64,000 bases of DNA from Curtobacterium sp. MCBA15_008 (GTDB lineage Bacteria; Actinomycetota; Actinomycetes; Actinomycetales; Microbacteriaceae), in assembly GCF_001865065.1 (NCBI RefSeq), contig NZ_MJGN01000022.1:33256-97255 (forward strand), written 5' to 3'. The position numbers and the translations under genes were made by a program. This document shows, piece after piece, positions 17,571 to 27,857 of this stretch. The stretch's first letter is position 1; the number at the start of each line of letters is the position of its first letter. Below the pieces are notes generated by a model that saw nothing but the letters and a program-made list of their open reading frames with translations, had not been told where the DNA came from and searched no databases.

Positions 17571-17969
17571 TCAGACGCGACGGCGCTTGGGCGGGCGGCA
17601 CCCGTTGTGCGCCTGCGGCGTGACGTCGTTGATCGAGCCGACCTCGAGGCCAGCGGCCTGGAGGGAGCGGATCGCGGTCTCGCGGCCCGAACCCGGACCC
17701 TTCACGAAGACGTCGACCTTCTTGACGCCGTGCTCCTGCGCCTGACGCGCAGCGGACTCGGCGGCGAGCTGCGCCGCGAACGGCGTCGACTTGCGCGAAC
17801 CCTTGAAGCCCACGGCACCCGAGGACGCCCAGCTGAGGACGGCACCCGACGGGTCGGTGATGCTGACGATCGTGTTGTTGAACGTGCTCTTGATGTGGGC
17901 CTGGCCCACTGCGACGTTCTTCTTCTCCTTGCGGCGCGGCTTGCGCGCGGCAGTCTTGGGGGTAGCCAT
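17571..17969 (-). CDS. rpsK: 30S ribosomal protein S11
   Basis: Platform protein of the small subunit, 132 residues. The conserved [30 protein letters not shown] and C-terminal [15 protein letters not shown] segments are intact. It follows rpsM by 9 bp. Confidence 0.97.
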   Translation of the reverse strand: MATPKTAARKPRRKEKKNVAVGQAHIKSTFNNTIVSITDPSGAVLSWASSGAVGFKGSRKSTPFAAQLAAESAARQAQEHGVKKVDVFVKGPGSGRETAIRSLQAAGLEVGSINDVTPQAHNGCRPPKRRRV

Positions 17970-17978
17970 CGGGGTCTC

Positions 17979-18353
17979 CTATCGAGCCTTCTTCTTGCCT
18001 GCCACGGTGCGCTTCGGTCCCTTGCGGGTACGCGCGTTGGTCTTGGTGCGCTGACCGCGCACTGGGAGACCACGACGGTGGCGAAGACCCTCGTAGCTAC
18101 CGATCTCGACCTTGCGGCGGATGTCGGCGGCGACCTCACGGCGGAGGTCACCCTCCACCTTGAAGTTGCCCTCGATGAAGTCGCGGAGGGCGACGAGCTG
18201 GTCGTCGGTCAGGTCCTTGACGCGGATGTCACCGGAGATACCGGTCTCGGCGAGTGCCTGGACCGCGCGGGTACGGCCGACGCCGTAGATGTACGTGAGT
18301 GCGATCTCCACGCGCTTCTCGCGCGGGATGTCGACGCCTGCTAGACGTGCCAT
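17979..18353 (-). CDS. rpsM: 30S ribosomal protein S13
   Basis: Head protein contacting P-site tRNA and bridging to the large subunit; 124 residues. The start at 18353 gives [14 protein letters not shown], the standard N-terminus. The helix-two-turn-helix segment and the basic tail [14 protein letters not shown] are present. A 192-bp spacer separates it from rpmJ. Confidence 0.97.
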   Translation of the reverse strand: MARLAGVDIPREKRVEIALTYIYGVGRTRAVQALAETGISGDIRVKDLTDDQLVALRDFIEGNFKVEGDLRREVAADIRRKVEIGSYEGLRHRRGLPVRGQRTKTNARTRKGPKRTVAGKKKAR

Positions 18354-18545
18354 GTGATGGCTGCTCCTGTTGTCGATGGAGGTGTGGAGCAGTACCGGTG
18401 CTCGGGCCTCCGACCCGAGGTGTCCCCGCTCGCGCGGTTCTTGGTACTGCGTTCGATGTTGAGTTGTGGTTCCTGCGCAGGCCGCCCGAGGGCGATCCGC
18501 ATCAGGCAGCCAGCCGGTCCCTGTCGGGCACCGGCTCACCCGGGA

Positions 18546-18662
18546 CTAGCCTTGGCGCTGCTTGTGACGCGGGTTGCTCTTGCAGATCACCATGACTCGG
18601 CCCTTGCGGCGAATCACTCGGCAGTGCTCGCAGATGGGCTTGACGCTGGGGTTGACCTTCAT
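18546..18662 (-). CDS. rpmJ: 50S ribosomal protein L36, zinc form
   Basis: A 38-residue protein that starts [14 protein letters not shown]. Cys11, Cys14, Cys27 and His33 form the zinc ribbon of the C+ (zinc-containing) paralogue. It has its normal place between infA and rpsM, which supports the call despite the small size. Confidence 0.95.
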   Translation of the reverse strand: MKVNPSVKPICEHCRVIRRKGRVMVICKSNPRHKQRQG

Positions 18663-18732
18663 TGTTGTTTCCTCGTGCTCGCTGGCTTCGTGCCCGGCAG
18701 GATTGCCGAGCCGTTCCTTTCCAGCTCGCGGA

Positions 18733-18954
18733 TCACTTGTAGCGGTAGACGATCCGGCCGCGGGTCAGGTCGTACGGGCTCAGCTCCACGATCACGCGGT
18801 CCTCGGGGAGGATGCGGATGTAGTGCTGGCGCATCTTCCCGGAGATGTGCGCGAGGACCTTGTGTCCGTTGGTCAGCTCAACGCGGAACATCGCGTTGGG
18901 CAGAGCTTCGAGCACCGAGCCTTCGATCTCGATGACGCCGTCTTTCTTGGCCAT
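18733..18954 (-). CDS. infA: Translation initiation factor IF-1
   Basis: A 73-residue OB-fold factor that binds the 30S A site. The sequence begins [20 protein letters not shown] and ends GRIVYRYK, a textbook match. The ATG at 18954 is chosen. It is the first gene of the infA-rpmJ-rpsM-rpsK-rpoA-rplQ unit and has a good promoter about 95 bp upstream. Confidence 0.97.
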   Translation of the reverse strand: MAKKDGVIEIEGSVLEALPNAMFRVELTNGHKVLAHISGKMRQHYIRILPEDRVIVELSPYDLTRGRIVYRYK

Positions 18955-19257
18955 AGCCTCACTGTCGCTTGGTTGGATTACCGGTGTGATCCCCGAGCCG
19001 GTCTGCGGGTCGGGCGCCACGCCAAGAAGGCATGGCACACCAAAGATCGATCTTATGTGATAGACCCAGGATTGCCAAGTGGAGACGGCGAAGTCCCCTC
19101 GTCTGGGGCTTCCCGAGCAGCTCCGACCGAGGCAGTCTGAGTCTTCCACAGTGCTTTGACGGCGCGTTCCGGGCCGCCGCCAGTCGCCGGCCCCTAGCGT
19201 GGCCGCGCAGCCTCGTCCGGCCGTCACCACCACGCCGGACCCCCGAACGGAGACCAC
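18955..19257. other. Divergent intergenic region infA / LCP gene
   Basis: This 303-bp region between divergently read genes holds the infA promoter (19050-19078) and about 95 bp of infA leader. The LCP-side half (19080-19257) shows a TTGACG at about 19166 but no correctly spaced -10, so I call no promoter for the LCP gene. Confidence 0.6.
19050..19078 (-). promoter_or_regulatory. Sigma70-type promoter of the infA-rplQ operon
   Basis: On the minus strand TTGGCA (19078-19073) is followed by a 17-bp spacer and TAAGAT (19055-19050). This matches the consensus at 5 of 6 and 4 of 6 positions with ideal spacing. Transcription would begin about 90 nt upstream of infA. Confidence 0.8.
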
Positions 19258-20547
19258 GTGCCCGACGCCACCCGACGACCGCTCGCCCGCCACGGACGGC
19301 TCCCCCGCCGACGCGGGTGGACGACCGCGGCCTCGATCGTGGCGTCCGTGCTGGCCGTGGTCCTCGTCAGCGGCACGAGCGTCGCCGCCATCGCCGGCGC
19401 CCAGCTCGCGACCGCGCCGACGACCGTGCAGCTGAGCACCGACGACCAGAGCACCGCGCAGACCGCCGACATCACGGCCATCAAGGGCGGCGCGAACATC
19501 CTCCTCATCGGCAGTGACACCCGCGTCGGACAGTTCGACTCCGCCGACGACGTGCAGGGCGCCCGCAACGACGTCACGATGCTCATCCACATCTCGCAGG
19601 ACCACCAACAGCTCACCGCGATCAGCTTCCCGCGTGACCTGATGGTGCCGATCCCGGCGTGCTCGAACCCCGAGACGGGCACCACGTACCCGGCCGCGAC
19701 CTCGGCGCAGTTCAACACGGCCCTCGGCAACGGCGGCGTCTCGTGCGTCGTCGACACCGTCGAGAACCTGACCGGCCTGAGCATCCCCTACGCCGGCCTG
19801 ATCACCTTCGACGGCGTGATCGAGATGTCGAACGCCCTCGGCGGCGTGGACGTCTGCGTCGCGGACCCGATCAACGACACCTTCACCGGGCTCCACCTGA
19901 CGGCCGGGTCGCACAACCTCGAGGGCTCCGACGCACTGGCCTTCCTCCGCACCCGCCACGGCGTCGGTGACGGCAGCGACCTCGCCCGGATCAGCTCGCA
20001 GCAGGTCTTCCTGTCCGCGCTGCTCCGCAAGGTCACCGCGGACGGCACCCTGTCGAACCCGATCACGCTCTACAAGCTCGCCGGTGCGGCGCTGTCGAAC
20101 ATGACGCTCTCGGACGGCCTCGCGCAGACGCGCACGCTCGTCGGGCTGGCCGGGGCGCTCCGGGGGATGAGCACGGCGAACATGCTCTTCGTGCAGTACC
20201 CCGTCGCGGACGACCCGGCCGACCACGCGCGCGTGATCGTCGACCAGGAGGCCGCGCACACCCTCAACGTGGCGCTGCAGAACGACCAGAAGACCTCGCT
20301 GAGCGATTCGACCACCGGCCGAGCGTCGGAGGAGTCCCCGACCGGGACGAGCAGCGCGACCGCCGCCCCGTCCTCGTCCGCCGGGTCGCCGTCGACCGGG
20401 TCCTCGTCGGCGGGCTCCTCAACGGCGGGGTCCTCATCGGCGGGGACCGGTGCGAACGCACCGGCCGCGACGCCCACGTCGACGCCGCTCCCGTCGTCGA
20501 TCACCGGGCAGAGCGCCTCCGAGCAGACCTGCTCCGTCGGCAACTGA
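19258..20547 (+). CDS. LytR-CpsA-Psr (LCP) family cell-wall glycopolymer ligase
   Basis: A 429-residue membrane-anchored protein. A short basic N-terminus is followed by one transmembrane segment ([19 protein letters not shown]), and the extracytoplasmic LCP domain carries [17 protein letters not shown], the lipid-phosphate-binding SFPRDLMV, and [17 protein letters not shown]. The C-terminal about 80 residues are a Ser/Ala/Thr-rich low-complexity wall-spanning tail. The family attaches teichoic-acid-like or other glycopolymers to peptidoglycan. Start is a GTG. It stands alone on the plus strand between two ribosomal clusters and converges on map. Confidence 0.9.
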   Translation: MPDATRRPLARHGRLPRRRGWTTAASIVASVLAVVLVSGTSVAAIAGAQLATAPTTVQLSTDDQSTAQTADITAIKGGANILLIGSDTRVGQFDSADDVQGARNDVTMLIHISQDHQQLTAISFPRDLMVPIPACSNPETGTTYPAATSAQFNTALGNGGVSCVVDTVENLTGLSIPYAGLITFDGVIEMSNALGGVDVCVADPINDTFTGLHLTAGSHNLEGSDALAFLRTRHGVGDGSDLARISSQQVFLSALLRKVTADGTLSNPITLYKLAGAALSNMTLSDGLAQTRTLVGLAGALRGMSTANMLFVQYPVADDPADHARVIVDQEAAHTLNVALQNDQKTSLSDSTTGRASEESPTGTSSATAAPSSSAGSPSTGSSSAGSSTAGSSSAGTGANAPAATPTSTPLPSSITGQSASEQTCSVGN

Positions 20548-20619
20548 CCCCCGAGACTCGGGTGCGGGCCCGTGACCCGGCCGTGCGCACGGCTGGGCCG
20601 ACGGGGCGGGCGCGAGCCG

Positions 20620-20652
20620 GACCTCCAGGCAGGGTGAGCCGGGAGGCGCGAC
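20620..20652. repeat. Decayed copy of the intergenic palindrome
   Basis: ACCTCCAGGC (20621-20630) and GGGAGGCGCG (20641-20650) resemble scrambled arm sequence of the palindrome family. It lies between the convergent LCP and map genes. Confidence 0.4.
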
Positions 20653-21486
20653 CTACGGGATCGGGACCGGCGTCACACCCAGCGGGGCCAGGCCGGCCGC
20701 GCCGCCGTCTGCAGCGGTCAGCACCCAGATGCCGCCCGCGTGGACGGCGATGCTGTGCTCCCAGTGCGCGGCATCCGAACCGTCCAGCGTGCGGACGGTC
20801 CAGTCGTCGTCGTCGGTCGAGCTGTCGATCGTGCCGGCGGTGACCATCGGCTCGATCGCGACAACGAGGCCCGGCTTCACGGCCGGACCCGCGCCACGGA
20901 CGCGGTAGTTGAACACCGGCGGGTCCTCGTGCATGGACCGGCCGATGCCGTGGCCGGTGAAGTCCTCGACGATGCCCCAGGCGCCGGTCTCGTCGATGGC
21001 GTCCTCGATGACGGCACCGACCTCGTGGAGGTGCTTCGCGTGCGCCAGCGCGGCGATGCCGTGCCAGAGCGCACGCTCCGTCGTGTCGCAGAGCGTCTGG
21101 CGCGCCGCGGTCAGCGGAGCGTCGCCGCCCGGCACGACCGTCGTGAACGCGCTGTCGCCGTTCCAGCCGTCGACCTCGGCACCGGCGTCGACCGACACGA
21201 TGTCACCCGGCTGCAGCACGCGGTCGCCGGGGATGCCGTGCACGATTTCGTCGTTCACCGAGACGCAGAGCGTGTGGTGGTAGCCCGGGACGAGCTGGAA
21301 GTTCGGGATGCCGCCACCGTCACGGATGACGGTCTCGGCGATCGCGTCGAGCTCACCGGTCGTGATGCCGGGGCGGACGGCGCCGCGGACCGCGAGCAGG
21401 GCCTGCTCGGTCAGCAGGCCCGGCCGCACCATGGCGCGGAGCTCGTCCGGGGTCTTGTAGATCGAGGGCTTCCGGAGACGGACCAC
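20653..21486 (-). CDS. map: Type I methionine aminopeptidase
   Basis: Removes N-terminal Met from nascent proteins. The 277-residue protein has the pita-bread fold metal ligands: SVDAGAEVDGWNGDSAFT for the two Asp, GHGIGRSMHEDP for the His, and IEPMV plus the later EHS for the Glu. It belongs to the secY-adk-map unit, starting (GTG) 4 bp after the adk stop. No SH3-type N-terminal zinc finger. Confidence 0.96.
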   Translation of the reverse strand: MVRLRKPSIYKTPDELRAMVRPGLLTEQALLAVRGAVRPGITTGELDAIAETVIRDGGGIPNFQLVPGYHHTLCVSVNDEIVHGIPGDRVLQPGDIVSVDAGAEVDGWNGDSAFTTVVPGGDAPLTAARQTLCDTTERALWHGIAALAHAKHLHEVGAVIEDAIDETGAWGIVEDFTGHGIGRSMHEDPPVFNYRVRGAGPAVKPGLVVAIEPMVTAGTIDSSTDDDDWTVRTLDGSDAAHWEHSIAVHAGGIWVLTAADGGAAGLAPLGVTPVPIP

Positions 21487-21490
21487 GCGG

Positions 21491-22081
21491 TCAGACGCCC
21501 GCGGTCAGCCCACGCGAGGACAGGGCCGTCTGGATGCGGTCGCCCACCTCGTCGATGCCGCCGAGACCGTCGACGTCCACCACGAGGCCACGCTCGGCGT
21601 AGGCGTTCACGATCGGTGCCGTCTGCTCCGTGTAGACCTGCTGACGACGACGGATGGTCTCCTCGTTGTCGTCGCTCCGGCCCTGCTCCTCGGCACGCTT
21701 CAGCAGCCGGCCCACGAGCTCGTCCTGGTCGGCCACGAGCTGGATGACGGCGTCGATCCCGGTGCCCTGCTCGGCGAGCAGCGCGTCGAGGTACTCGACC
21801 TGACCGACCGTGCGGGGGTACCCGTCGAGCAGGAACCCGCCCTGCGCGTCGGCCTCGTTCAGGCGCGATTTGACCAGCTCGTTCGTGAGGGAGTCGGGGA
21901 CGTAGTCACCCGCGTCCATGATCGCCTTCGCCTGGACGCCGAGCGGGGTGCCCTCTGCGACGTTCTTGCGGAAGATGTCGCCCGTGGAGACGGCCGGGAT
22001 CCCGAAGGACTCGGCGATGCGGCCGGCCTGGGTGCCCTTCCCCGCTCCGGGGGGTCCGACGATGATGAGACGTGCGCTCAA
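21491..22081 (-). CDS. adk: Adenylate kinase
   Basis: Balances ATP, ADP and AMP. The 196-residue protein has P-loop [10 protein letters not shown] at about residues 9-18, the AMP-binding STGDIFRKN and DGYPRTVGQ motifs, and a short LID, as in actinobacterial enzymes without the zinc LID insertion. Start is a TTG that overlaps the secY stop (secY TGA lies inside TTGAGC), so translation is probably coupled. Confidence 0.96.
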   Translation of the reverse strand: MSARLIIVGPPGAGKGTQAGRIAESFGIPAVSTGDIFRKNVAEGTPLGVQAKAIMDAGDYVPDSLTNELVKSRLNEADAQGGFLLDGYPRTVGQVEYLDALLAEQGTGIDAVIQLVADQDELVGRLLKRAEEQGRSDDNEETIRRRQQVYTEQTAPIVNAYAERGLVVDVDGLGGIDEVGDRIQTALSSRGLTAGV

Positions 22082-23400
22082 CGGAGAAGCCCTTCGTAGT
22101 GACGTTGCTGCAGCTGCGAGTCGATCTGCTTCACGGTCTCGAGACCGACACCCACGATGATGAGGATGCTCGCGCCACCGAACGGGAAGTTCTGGTTCGC
22201 ACCGAACAGCGCCAGTGCTGCCAGTGGGATGAGCGCGATGAGACCGAGGTAGAGCGAGCCGGGCAGCGTCACCCGGGTCAGGACGTAGTCGAGGTACTCG
22301 GCGGTGGGACGACCGGCACGGATGCCGGGGATGAACCCGCCGTACTTCTTCATGTTGTCGGCGACCTCTTCGGGGTTGAAGGTGATCGCGACGTAGAAGT
22401 ACGTGAAGCCGACGATGAGCAGGAAGTACAGGACCATGTAGAACCAGTTGTCACCCGAGGTCAGGTTGGACTGGATCCAGGTCACCCACGCGGCCGGCTC
22501 GGTGCCGTCGGAGGGCTGGTTGAACTGCGCGACCAGGGCCGGCAGGTACAGCAGCGACGAGGCGAAGATGACGGGCACGACGCCGGCCATGTTCACCTTG
22601 ATCGGGATGTACGTGTTGTTGCCGCCGTAGGTGCGACGCCCGACCATGCGCTTGGCGTACTGGACGGGGATGCGCCGCTGTGACTGCTCGACGAACACGA
22701 CGGCCATCATGATGACCAGCCCGACGAGGATCACGAAGAGGAAGAGCTCGAACGACTGCGACTGCTCGATGGCCCAGAGCGCCGAGGGGAACTGCGCCGC
22801 GATCGACGTGAAGATGAGGAGCGACATGCCGTTGCCGATGCCGCGCTCGGTGACGAGCTCACCCATCCACATGATGAGGCCGGTGCCGGCGGTCAGCGTG
22901 ACGACCATGAGCATGATCGCGTACCAGCTGTCGTTCGAGATGATCGACGAGCAGGAGGACGAGGCGTTGGTGCCGAACAGGGCGCCGGAGCGGGCGACCG
23001 TGATCAGGGTGGTGGACTGCAGCACGCCGAGCGCGATCGTGAGGTAGCGCGTGTACTGCGTCAGCTTGGCCTGACCGGACTGTCCCTCCTTGTAGAGGGC
23101 GTCGAAGTGCGGGATAACCACGCGCAGGAGCTGCACGATGATCGACGACGTGATGTACGGCATGATCCCGAGCGCGAAGACCGAGAGCTTCAGCAGTGCG
23201 CCGCCGGAGAAGAGGTTGATGAGGTCGTAGAGACCGCCGGACGACGAGGCGCTGGCGAGACAGGTCTGCACGGCCGAGTAGTCGACGAACGGTGCAGGGA
23301 TGTACGACCCCAGGCGGAACAGCGCGATGATCGCGAGGGTGAAGCCGATCTTCTTGCGAAGATCTGGGGTGCGCATGATGCGCGCGACCGCTCTGAACAC
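22078..23400 (-). CDS. secY: Protein translocase subunit SecY
   Basis: Channel subunit of the Sec translocon. The 440 residues contain ten hydrophobic segments, and family motifs such as [29 protein letters not shown] and [13 protein letters not shown] are present. Start is a GTG at 23400. A strong hairpin separates it from rplO upstream, so secY-adk-map expression may be modulated relative to the ribosomal genes. Confidence 0.97.
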   Translation of the reverse strand: MFRAVARIMRTPDLRKKIGFTLAIIALFRLGSYIPAPFVDYSAVQTCLASASSSGGLYDLINLFSGGALLKLSVFALGIMPYITSSIIVQLLRVVIPHFDALYKEGQSGQAKLTQYTRYLTIALGVLQSTTLITVARSGALFGTNASSSCSSIISNDSWYAIMLMVVTLTAGTGLIMWMGELVTERGIGNGMSLLIFTSIAAQFPSALWAIEQSQSFELFLFVILVGLVIMMAVVFVEQSQRRIPVQYAKRMVGRRTYGGNNTYIPIKVNMAGVVPVIFASSLLYLPALVAQFNQPSDGTEPAAWVTWIQSNLTSGDNWFYMVLYFLLIVGFTYFYVAITFNPEEVADNMKKYGGFIPGIRAGRPTAEYLDYVLTRVTLPGSLYLGLIALIPLAALALFGANQNFPFGGASILIIVGVGLETVKQIDSQLQQRHYEGLLR

Positions 23401-23508
23401 GAGGACTCCGAACTTCTGGGACCGGCGACCCGGACGAGGGCCGTCACCGGTGTGGTCGGCAGCGCCGACCTGGCCGGCGGACGCCGACCACTGTCAAGGA
23501 AACCGTAA

Positions 23509-23540
23509 CGGCGGCCCGTGCGCAAACGCACGGGCCGCCG
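23509..23540 (-). terminator. Perfect 14-bp hairpin between rplO and secY
   Basis: CGGCGGCCCGTGCG pairs with CGCACGGGCCGCCG around a 4-nt CAAA loop, starting 8 bp past the rplO stop. On the minus strand the following bases TTACGGTTTCC are partly T-rich. It looks like a terminator or attenuator within the spc-secY region. Confidence 0.7.
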
Positions 23541-23547
23541 ACGGGGG

Positions 23548-24012
23548 TTACTGGGAGACGGTGCCGCCAGCAGCCGCGATCTTCTCGGCGGCGGACGCCG
23601 AGACCTTGTCGACCGCGACCGTGAGCTTCACGCTGATGTCACCCTGACCGAGAACCTTGACCTTCTCGTTCTTGCGGACGGCGCCCTTGGCGACCAGGTC
23701 CGCGACGGTGACGTCGCCACCGTTCGGGTAGAGCTCCGCGATCTTGTCCAGGTTCACGACCTGGTACTCGACACGGAACGGGTTCTTGAACCCGCGGAGC
23801 TTCGGGGTGCGCATGTGCAGCGGCATCTGCCCACCCTCGAAGCCGACCTTGACCTGGTAACGAGCCTTCTGGCCCTTGGTACCACGGCCGGCGGTCTTGC
23901 CCTTCGAGCCCTCACCACGACCGACGCGGGTGCGTGCCTTCTTGGCACCCTCGGCGGGGCGGAGGTGGTGCAGCTTCAGCACCTGGACGCGCTCGTTCTT
24001 CTCGTCGCTCAT
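23548..24012 (-). CDS. rplO: 50S ribosomal protein L15
   Basis: Late-assembly large-subunit protein, 154 residues, with the family's Gly/Lys-rich N-terminal half ([34 protein letters not shown] lies at about residues 14-47) and the conserved [16 protein letters not shown]. Its ATG overlaps the rpmD stop by four bases. Confidence 0.97.
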   Translation of the reverse strand: MSDEKNERVQVLKLHHLRPAEGAKKARTRVGRGEGSKGKTAGRGTKGQKARYQVKVGFEGGQMPLHMRTPKLRGFKNPFRVEYQVVNLDKIAELYPNGGDVTVADLVAKGAVRKNEKVKVLGQGDISVKLTVAVDKVSASAAEKIAAAGGTVSQ

Positions 24013-24194
24013 GCGTCGACCTCCTCGACCTTCACGAGGTGCGCCACCGTTGCGACGTACCCGCGGTTCTGGGCGTTGTCCTCACGCAGGACCGTACGGC
24101 CGATGCGCTTGAGACCCAGGCTGCGGAGCGTGTCGCGCTGGTACTGCTTCTCGCTGATAACGGACTTCGTCTGCGTGATCTTCAGCATCGCCAT
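24009..24194 (-). CDS. rpmD: 50S ribosomal protein L30
   Basis: A 61-residue protein. The start at 24194 gives [16 protein letters not shown], with [13 protein letters not shown] and the VNTV-like VATVAHLV end typical of the family. ATGA overlaps on both sides (with rpsE and rplO) show tight translational coupling. Confidence 0.96.
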   Translation of the reverse strand: MAMLKITQTKSVISEKQYQRDTLRSLGLKRIGRTVLREDNAQNRGYVATVAHLVKVEEVDA

Positions 24195-25039
24195 CACGCA
24201 CCTGCCTTCTCGGACGCGGCACGCAGAGCAGCGGCCTCGGCCTGGAGCAGACGGTCCGGGACGACCCGGTCGACGGGGAGACCGCGGCGGCTTGCGACCG
24301 CGCGGGGCTCCTCGAGCTGCTTCAGCGCCGTGACGGTCGCGTGCACGATGTTGATCGTGTTCGACGAGCCGAGCGACTTGCTCAGGACGTCGTGGATGCC
24401 GGCGCACTCGAGGACGGCGCGGACCGGACCACCGGCGATGACACCGGTACCGGCAGCGGCCGGACGGAGGAGCACGACACCGGCAGCGGCCTCGCCCTGC
24501 ACCGGGTGCGGGATCGTGTTGCCGACGCGGGGGACGCGGAAGAAGTTCTTCTTCGCTTCCTCGACACCCTTCGAGATGGCGGTCGGGACCTCGCGGGCCT
24601 TGCCGTAGCCGACACCAACGAGACCGTTGCCGTCACCGACGACGACGAGCGCGGTGAAGCTGAAGCGACGACCACCCTTGACGACCTTGGAGACGCGGTT
24701 GATGGTCACGACGCGCTCGAGGAACTGGCTGTCGCCACCCCGCCCGTTGCGGTCGTTGCCACGGCCGCCACCCTGCTGACGGTCGCGTCCGCCACCACGG
24801 CGGCCACGGTTGTCAGCGGAGTCGCGGTTGTTCGATGCCGAACCCGCAGCGGTCTCGACGGGACGCTCGACGACGGGGACCTCGGGCTCCTTGGCCGCGG
24901 GGGCCTCGGTGCTCGTGGCCTCGGCGTCGGTCGCCTCAGCAGCCTCGGTCGACTCGGTGGTCGCCGTGGCCTCGGTGGGCTCGACGGCCTCGGTCGCTTC
25001 GACGTTGGCGTCTTCGTTCGTGTTCGCGATGTCGCTCAC
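24194..25039 (-). CDS. rpsE: 30S ribosomal protein S5 with long N-terminal extension
   Basis: Decoding-fidelity protein of the small subunit. At 281 residues it is about 110 longer than E. coli S5. The first about 65 residues are rich in Glu, Ala and Thr, then an Arg/Gly/Asn-rich stretch ([17 protein letters not shown]) leads into the normal S5 core ([20 protein letters not shown], then [15 protein letters not shown]). The extension is acidic and then basic, a feature seen in some actinobacterial S5 proteins. Its role is unknown. Confidence 0.96.
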   Translation of the reverse strand: MSDIANTNEDANVEATEAVEPTEATATTESTEAAEATDAEATSTEAPAAKEPEVPVVERPVETAAGSASNNRDSADNRGRRGGGRDRQQGGGRGNDRNGRGGDSQFLERVVTINRVSKVVKGGRRFSFTALVVVGDGNGLVGVGYGKAREVPTAISKGVEEAKKNFFRVPRVGNTIPHPVQGEAAAGVVLLRPAAAGTGVIAGGPVRAVLECAGIHDVLSKSLGSSNTINIVHATVTALKQLEEPRAVASRRGLPVDRVVPDRLLQAEAAALRAASEKAGA

Positions 25040-25407
25040 AGGTTCAGCCCTCCTTCACGGGCACCATCGGCGATCGCGGCGACGCGACCGGCGTACTTGC
25101 TACCACCGCGGTCGAAGACCACGGCCTCGACGCCGGCTGCCTTCGCGCGCTCGGCGAGGAGCTCGCCGACGCGACGGGCCTTGGCCGTCTTGTCGCCGTC
25201 GAACGAGCGGAGGTCGGCCTCCATCGTCGACGCGCTGGCCAGCGTGTGGCCCTTCGCGTCGTCGATGACCTGGACGAACACGTGCCGCGACGAGCGGGTG
25301 ACGGCGAGACGCGGACGCACCTCGGTGCCGGTGATCTTCTTGCGGAGACGGTTGTGACGGCGCGCCTTGGCGGCCGACTTGCTCTTGCCTCGGATTCCGA
25401 TGGCCAT
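25036..25407 (-). CDS. rplR: 50S ribosomal protein L18
   Basis: 5S rRNA-binding protein, 123 residues. I use the ATG at 25407 ([20 protein letters not shown]), two bases after the rplF stop with AGGTAAG upstream, rather than an overlapping GTG six bases earlier. The [20 protein letters not shown] core is typical. The C-terminus overlaps the rpsE start by 4 bp. Confidence 0.96.
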   Translation of the reverse strand: MAIGIRGKSKSAAKARRHNRLRKKITGTEVRPRLAVTRSSRHVFVQVIDDAKGHTLASASTMEADLRSFDGDKTAKARRVGELLAERAKAAGVEAVVFDRGGSKYAGRVAAIADGAREGGLNL

Positions 25408-25409
25408 GA

Positions 25410-25946
25410 TCACTTACCTGACTTTCCGGCCTTGCGGCGCACGATCTCGCCCGCGTAGCGGACACCCTTGCCCTTGTAGGGCTCGGGCTTGCGCAGCTTG
25501 CGGATGTTTGCAGCGACCTCGCCGACCGACTGCTTGTCGATGCCGATGACGGTGAGCTTGTTGTTGCCCTCGACGGTGAAGCTGATGCCCGCCGGCGGCT
25601 CGACCGTGATCGGGTGGGAGTACCCGAGCGCGAACTCGACGTTGCTGCCCTTCGCCTGCACGCGGTAACCGGTGCCGACGACCTCGAGGCCCTTGGTGTA
25701 GCCCTGGGTCACGCCGACGATGTTGTTCGCGATGAGGGTGCGGGTCAGGCCGTGCAGCGCACGCGAGCTGCGCTCGTCGTCCGGACGGGTGACGAGGACC
25801 TGGTTCTCCTCGACCTTGGCCTGGATGGGCTCGGCGACGACGAGCGCGAGCTCGCCCTTCGGGCCCTTGACCGCGACGTTCTGGCCGTCGATGGAGACGG
25901 TCACGCCAGCGGGGATGTCAATGGGAAGACGTCCGATTCGAGACAT
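25410..25946 (-). CDS. rplF: 50S ribosomal protein L6
   Basis: A 178-residue duplicated-fold protein near the factor-binding site. [15 protein letters not shown] and the C-terminal [16 protein letters not shown] are diagnostic. It is 6 bp from rpsH in the spc cluster. Confidence 0.97.
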   Translation of the reverse strand: MSRIGRLPIDIPAGVTVSIDGQNVAVKGPKGELALVVAEPIQAKVEENQVLVTRPDDERSSRALHGLTRTLIANNIVGVTQGYTKGLEVVGTGYRVQAKGSNVEFALGYSHPITVEPPAGISFTVEGNNKLTVIGIDKQSVGEVAANIRKLRKPEPYKGKGVRYAGEIVRRKAGKSGK

Positions 25947-25952
25947 GTTCGA

Positions 25953-26351
25953 TCACCACACGTAGGCGAGGACTTCCCCACCCACGCCCTTCTGCTCGGC
26001 TTCGCGGTCGGTGAGCAGTCCCGACGAGGTCGAGAGGATCGCCACGCCGAGGCCACCGAGGACCTGGGGGATCTCCGTCGACTTCGCGTACACCCGGAGA
26101 CCGGGCTTCGAGACGCGCTTGATGCCGGCGATCGAGCGCTCGCGCTCGGGGCCGTACTTCAGGTCGATCGTGAGGGTCTGCCCGACGCGGGCGTCCTCGA
26201 CCTTCCACTCGCTGATGTAACCCTCGCGCTTGAGGATCTCAGCGATGTTCTTCTTCAACTTGGAGCTGGGAAGCGAGACGTCGTCGTGGTGCGCCGAGTT
26301 CGCGTTCCGCAATCTGGTCAGCATGTCTGCGACCGGATCGGTCATCGTCAT
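25953..26351 (-). CDS. rpsH: 30S ribosomal protein S8
   Basis: Central-domain assembly protein, 132 residues. The ATG at 26351 gives [20 protein letters not shown], the standard N-terminus; an upstream in-frame start adds a non-family 14 residues. The C-terminal [26 protein letters not shown] region is intact. Upstream is a 153-bp gap where rpsN normally lies. Confidence 0.97.
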   Translation of the reverse strand: MTMTDPVADMLTRLRNANSAHHDDVSLPSSKLKKNIAEILKREGYISEWKVEDARVGQTLTIDLKYGPERERSIAGIKRVSKPGLRVYAKSTEIPQVLGGLGVAILSTSSGLLTDREAEQKGVGGEVLAYVW

Positions 26352-26455
26352 GATGGTCGTCCATTCTTCGCCTGGTTTCGACACCCGTTCCACGAATGCC
26401 GACCTGAGCGATCGGGTGATCCGGGGGCGATTCCCCTGGATCGGTGTGTTCGTGC

Positions 26456-26491
26456 GTGCGGGCCGGAGGACGTGAATCCTCCGGCCCGCAC
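26456..26491 (-). terminator. Perfect 15-bp hairpin between rplE and rpsH
   Basis: GTGCGGGCCGGAGGA pairs with TCCTCCGGCCCGCAC around a 6-nt loop, 13 bp past the rplE stop. A second weaker stem (GATCC...GGATC, 26416-26441) follows. It replaces rpsN in the usual gene order and may attenuate or process the spc transcript. Confidence 0.65.
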
Positions 26492-26504
26492 CGCCCGAAG
26501 TATC

Positions 26505-27095
26505 TTAGACCGTCTGCTCGGCAGAACGGAACGGGAACCCGAGCTGGCGGAGCAGCGCGCGGCCCTCGTCGTCCGTCTTCGCGGTGGTCACGACGGTGAT
26601 GTCGAAGCCACGCACGCGGTCGATGCGGTCCTGGTCGATCTCGTGGAACACGGACTGCTCCGTGAGACCGAACGTGTAGTTGCCGTTGCCGTCGAACTGC
26701 TTGTCGCTGAGCCCGCGGAAGTCGCGGATGCGGGGCAGTGCGAGCGTCACCAGGCGGTCGATGAACTCCCACGCGCGGTCACCGCGGAGGGTGACGTGCG
26801 CGCCGATGGCCTGACCCTCGCGCAGCTTGAACTGTGCGATGGACTTGCGGGCCTTCGTGACCTGGGGCTTCTGACCCGTGATCGCCGTGAGGTCCTTGAT
26901 GGCCCCCTCGATGATCTTCGAGTCACGAGCCGCCTCGCCGACGCCGGTGTTCACGACGACCTTGACCAGGCCGGGGACCTGGTTGACGTTCGCGTACCCG
27001 AACTGCTCGGTGAGGGCAGCCTTGATCTCGTTCTTGTACTTCTGCTTGAGGCGCGGGTCGACCTTGGTCGCCGGCGCGGCAGTCGTGTCGGTCAT
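26505..27095 (-). CDS. rplE: 50S ribosomal protein L5
   Basis: Central protuberance protein that binds 5S rRNA and contacts P-site tRNA. The 196 residues include [20 protein letters not shown] and the [21 protein letters not shown] end. A short N-terminal extension ([12 protein letters not shown]) makes it slightly longer than E. coli L5. Its ATG overlaps the rplX stop. Confidence 0.97.
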   Translation of the reverse strand: MTDTTAAPATKVDPRLKQKYKNEIKAALTEQFGYANVNQVPGLVKVVVNTGVGEAARDSKIIEGAIKDLTAITGQKPQVTKARKSIAQFKLREGQAIGAHVTLRGDRAWEFIDRLVTLALPRIRDFRGLSDKQFDGNGNYTFGLTEQSVFHEIDQDRIDRVRGFDITVVTTAKTDDEGRALLRQLGFPFRSAEQTV

Positions 27096-27454
27096 CAGAG
27101 CTTCTCACCCGACTTCTTGGCGTAGCGGACGCGGACGGTCTTCTTGACGCCGTCCTTCTCCACCTCTTCGGTGCGGAAACCGACGCGGGTCGGCTTCTTG
27201 GTCTTCGGGTCGACGATGGCGACGTTCGAGACGTGGATCGGGGCCTCGTGCTGCTCGATGCCACCGGTCTTCGAACCGCGCTGGGTCTGGCCGACGCGGA
27301 CGTGCTTCGTCACGAAGTTCACGCCCTCGACGACGACGCGCTCCTTGTCGCGGAGCACCTCGATGACCTTGCCCTGCTTGCCGCGGTCGCCGCCACGCTC
27401 CTGCGTGGCGCCCGCGATGACCTCGACGAGGTCACCCTTCTTGATGTTCGCCAT
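27095..27454 (-). CDS. rplX: 50S ribosomal protein L24
   Basis: Assembly-initiating protein, 119 residues, with the KOW motif near the N-terminus ([20 protein letters not shown]) and [11 protein letters not shown]. Its stop is coupled (ATGA) to rplE and its start is 3 bp after the rplN stop. Confidence 0.97.
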   Translation of the reverse strand: MANIKKGDLVEVIAGATQERGGDRGKQGKVIEVLRDKERVVVEGVNFVTKHVRVGQTQRGSKTGGIEQHEAPIHVSNVAIVDPKTKKPTRVGFRTEEVEKDGVKKTVRVRYAKKSGEKL

Positions 27455-27457
27455 GGC

Positions 27458-27826
27458 TTACAGCACCTCCGGCGCGAGCGAGATGATCTTCATGAACTTC
27501 TTGTCACGGAGCTCGCGACCGACCGGACCGAAGATGCGCGTACCGCGCGGGTCGCCGTCGGCCTTGAGGATCACTGCCGCGTTCTCGTCGAACTTGATGT
27601 AGGAGCCGTCCTGACGACGGACTTCCTTCTTGGTGCGAACGATGACCGCCTTGACGACGTCACCCTTCTTCACGTTGCCGCCGGGGATGGCGTCCTTCAC
27701 CGTGGCGACGATGACGTCACCGAGACCGGCGTAGCGACGACCCGAGCCACCGAGCACGCGGATGGTCAAGATCTCCTTGGCACCCGTGTTGTCGGCGACC
27801 TTGAGGCGGGATTCCTGCTGAATCAC
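27458..27826 (-). CDS. rplN: 50S ribosomal protein L14
   Basis: A highly conserved 122-residue subunit-interface protein that starts [18 protein letters not shown] and contains the [16 protein letters not shown] segment. Normal length and position after rpsQ. Confidence 0.98.
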   Translation of the reverse strand: MIQQESRLKVADNTGAKEILTIRVLGGSGRRYAGLGDVIVATVKDAIPGGNVKKGDVVKAVIVRTKKEVRRQDGSYIKFDENAAVILKADGDPRGTRIFGPVGRELRDKKFMKIISLAPEVL

Positions 27827-27857
27827 TGCTGTCTCCTATTCCGAAGCAGGCCGAGGC

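Noticed and set aside
23492-23497. Perfect TTGACA on the minus strand upstream of secY
   Set aside because: No -10-like hexamer occurs at 16-18 bp downstream; the region there is GC-rich.
26352-26504. Search for rpsN in the rplE-rpsH gap
   Set aside because: The gap is shorter than even the small zinc-type S14 gene and contains hairpins, not a CxxC frame.
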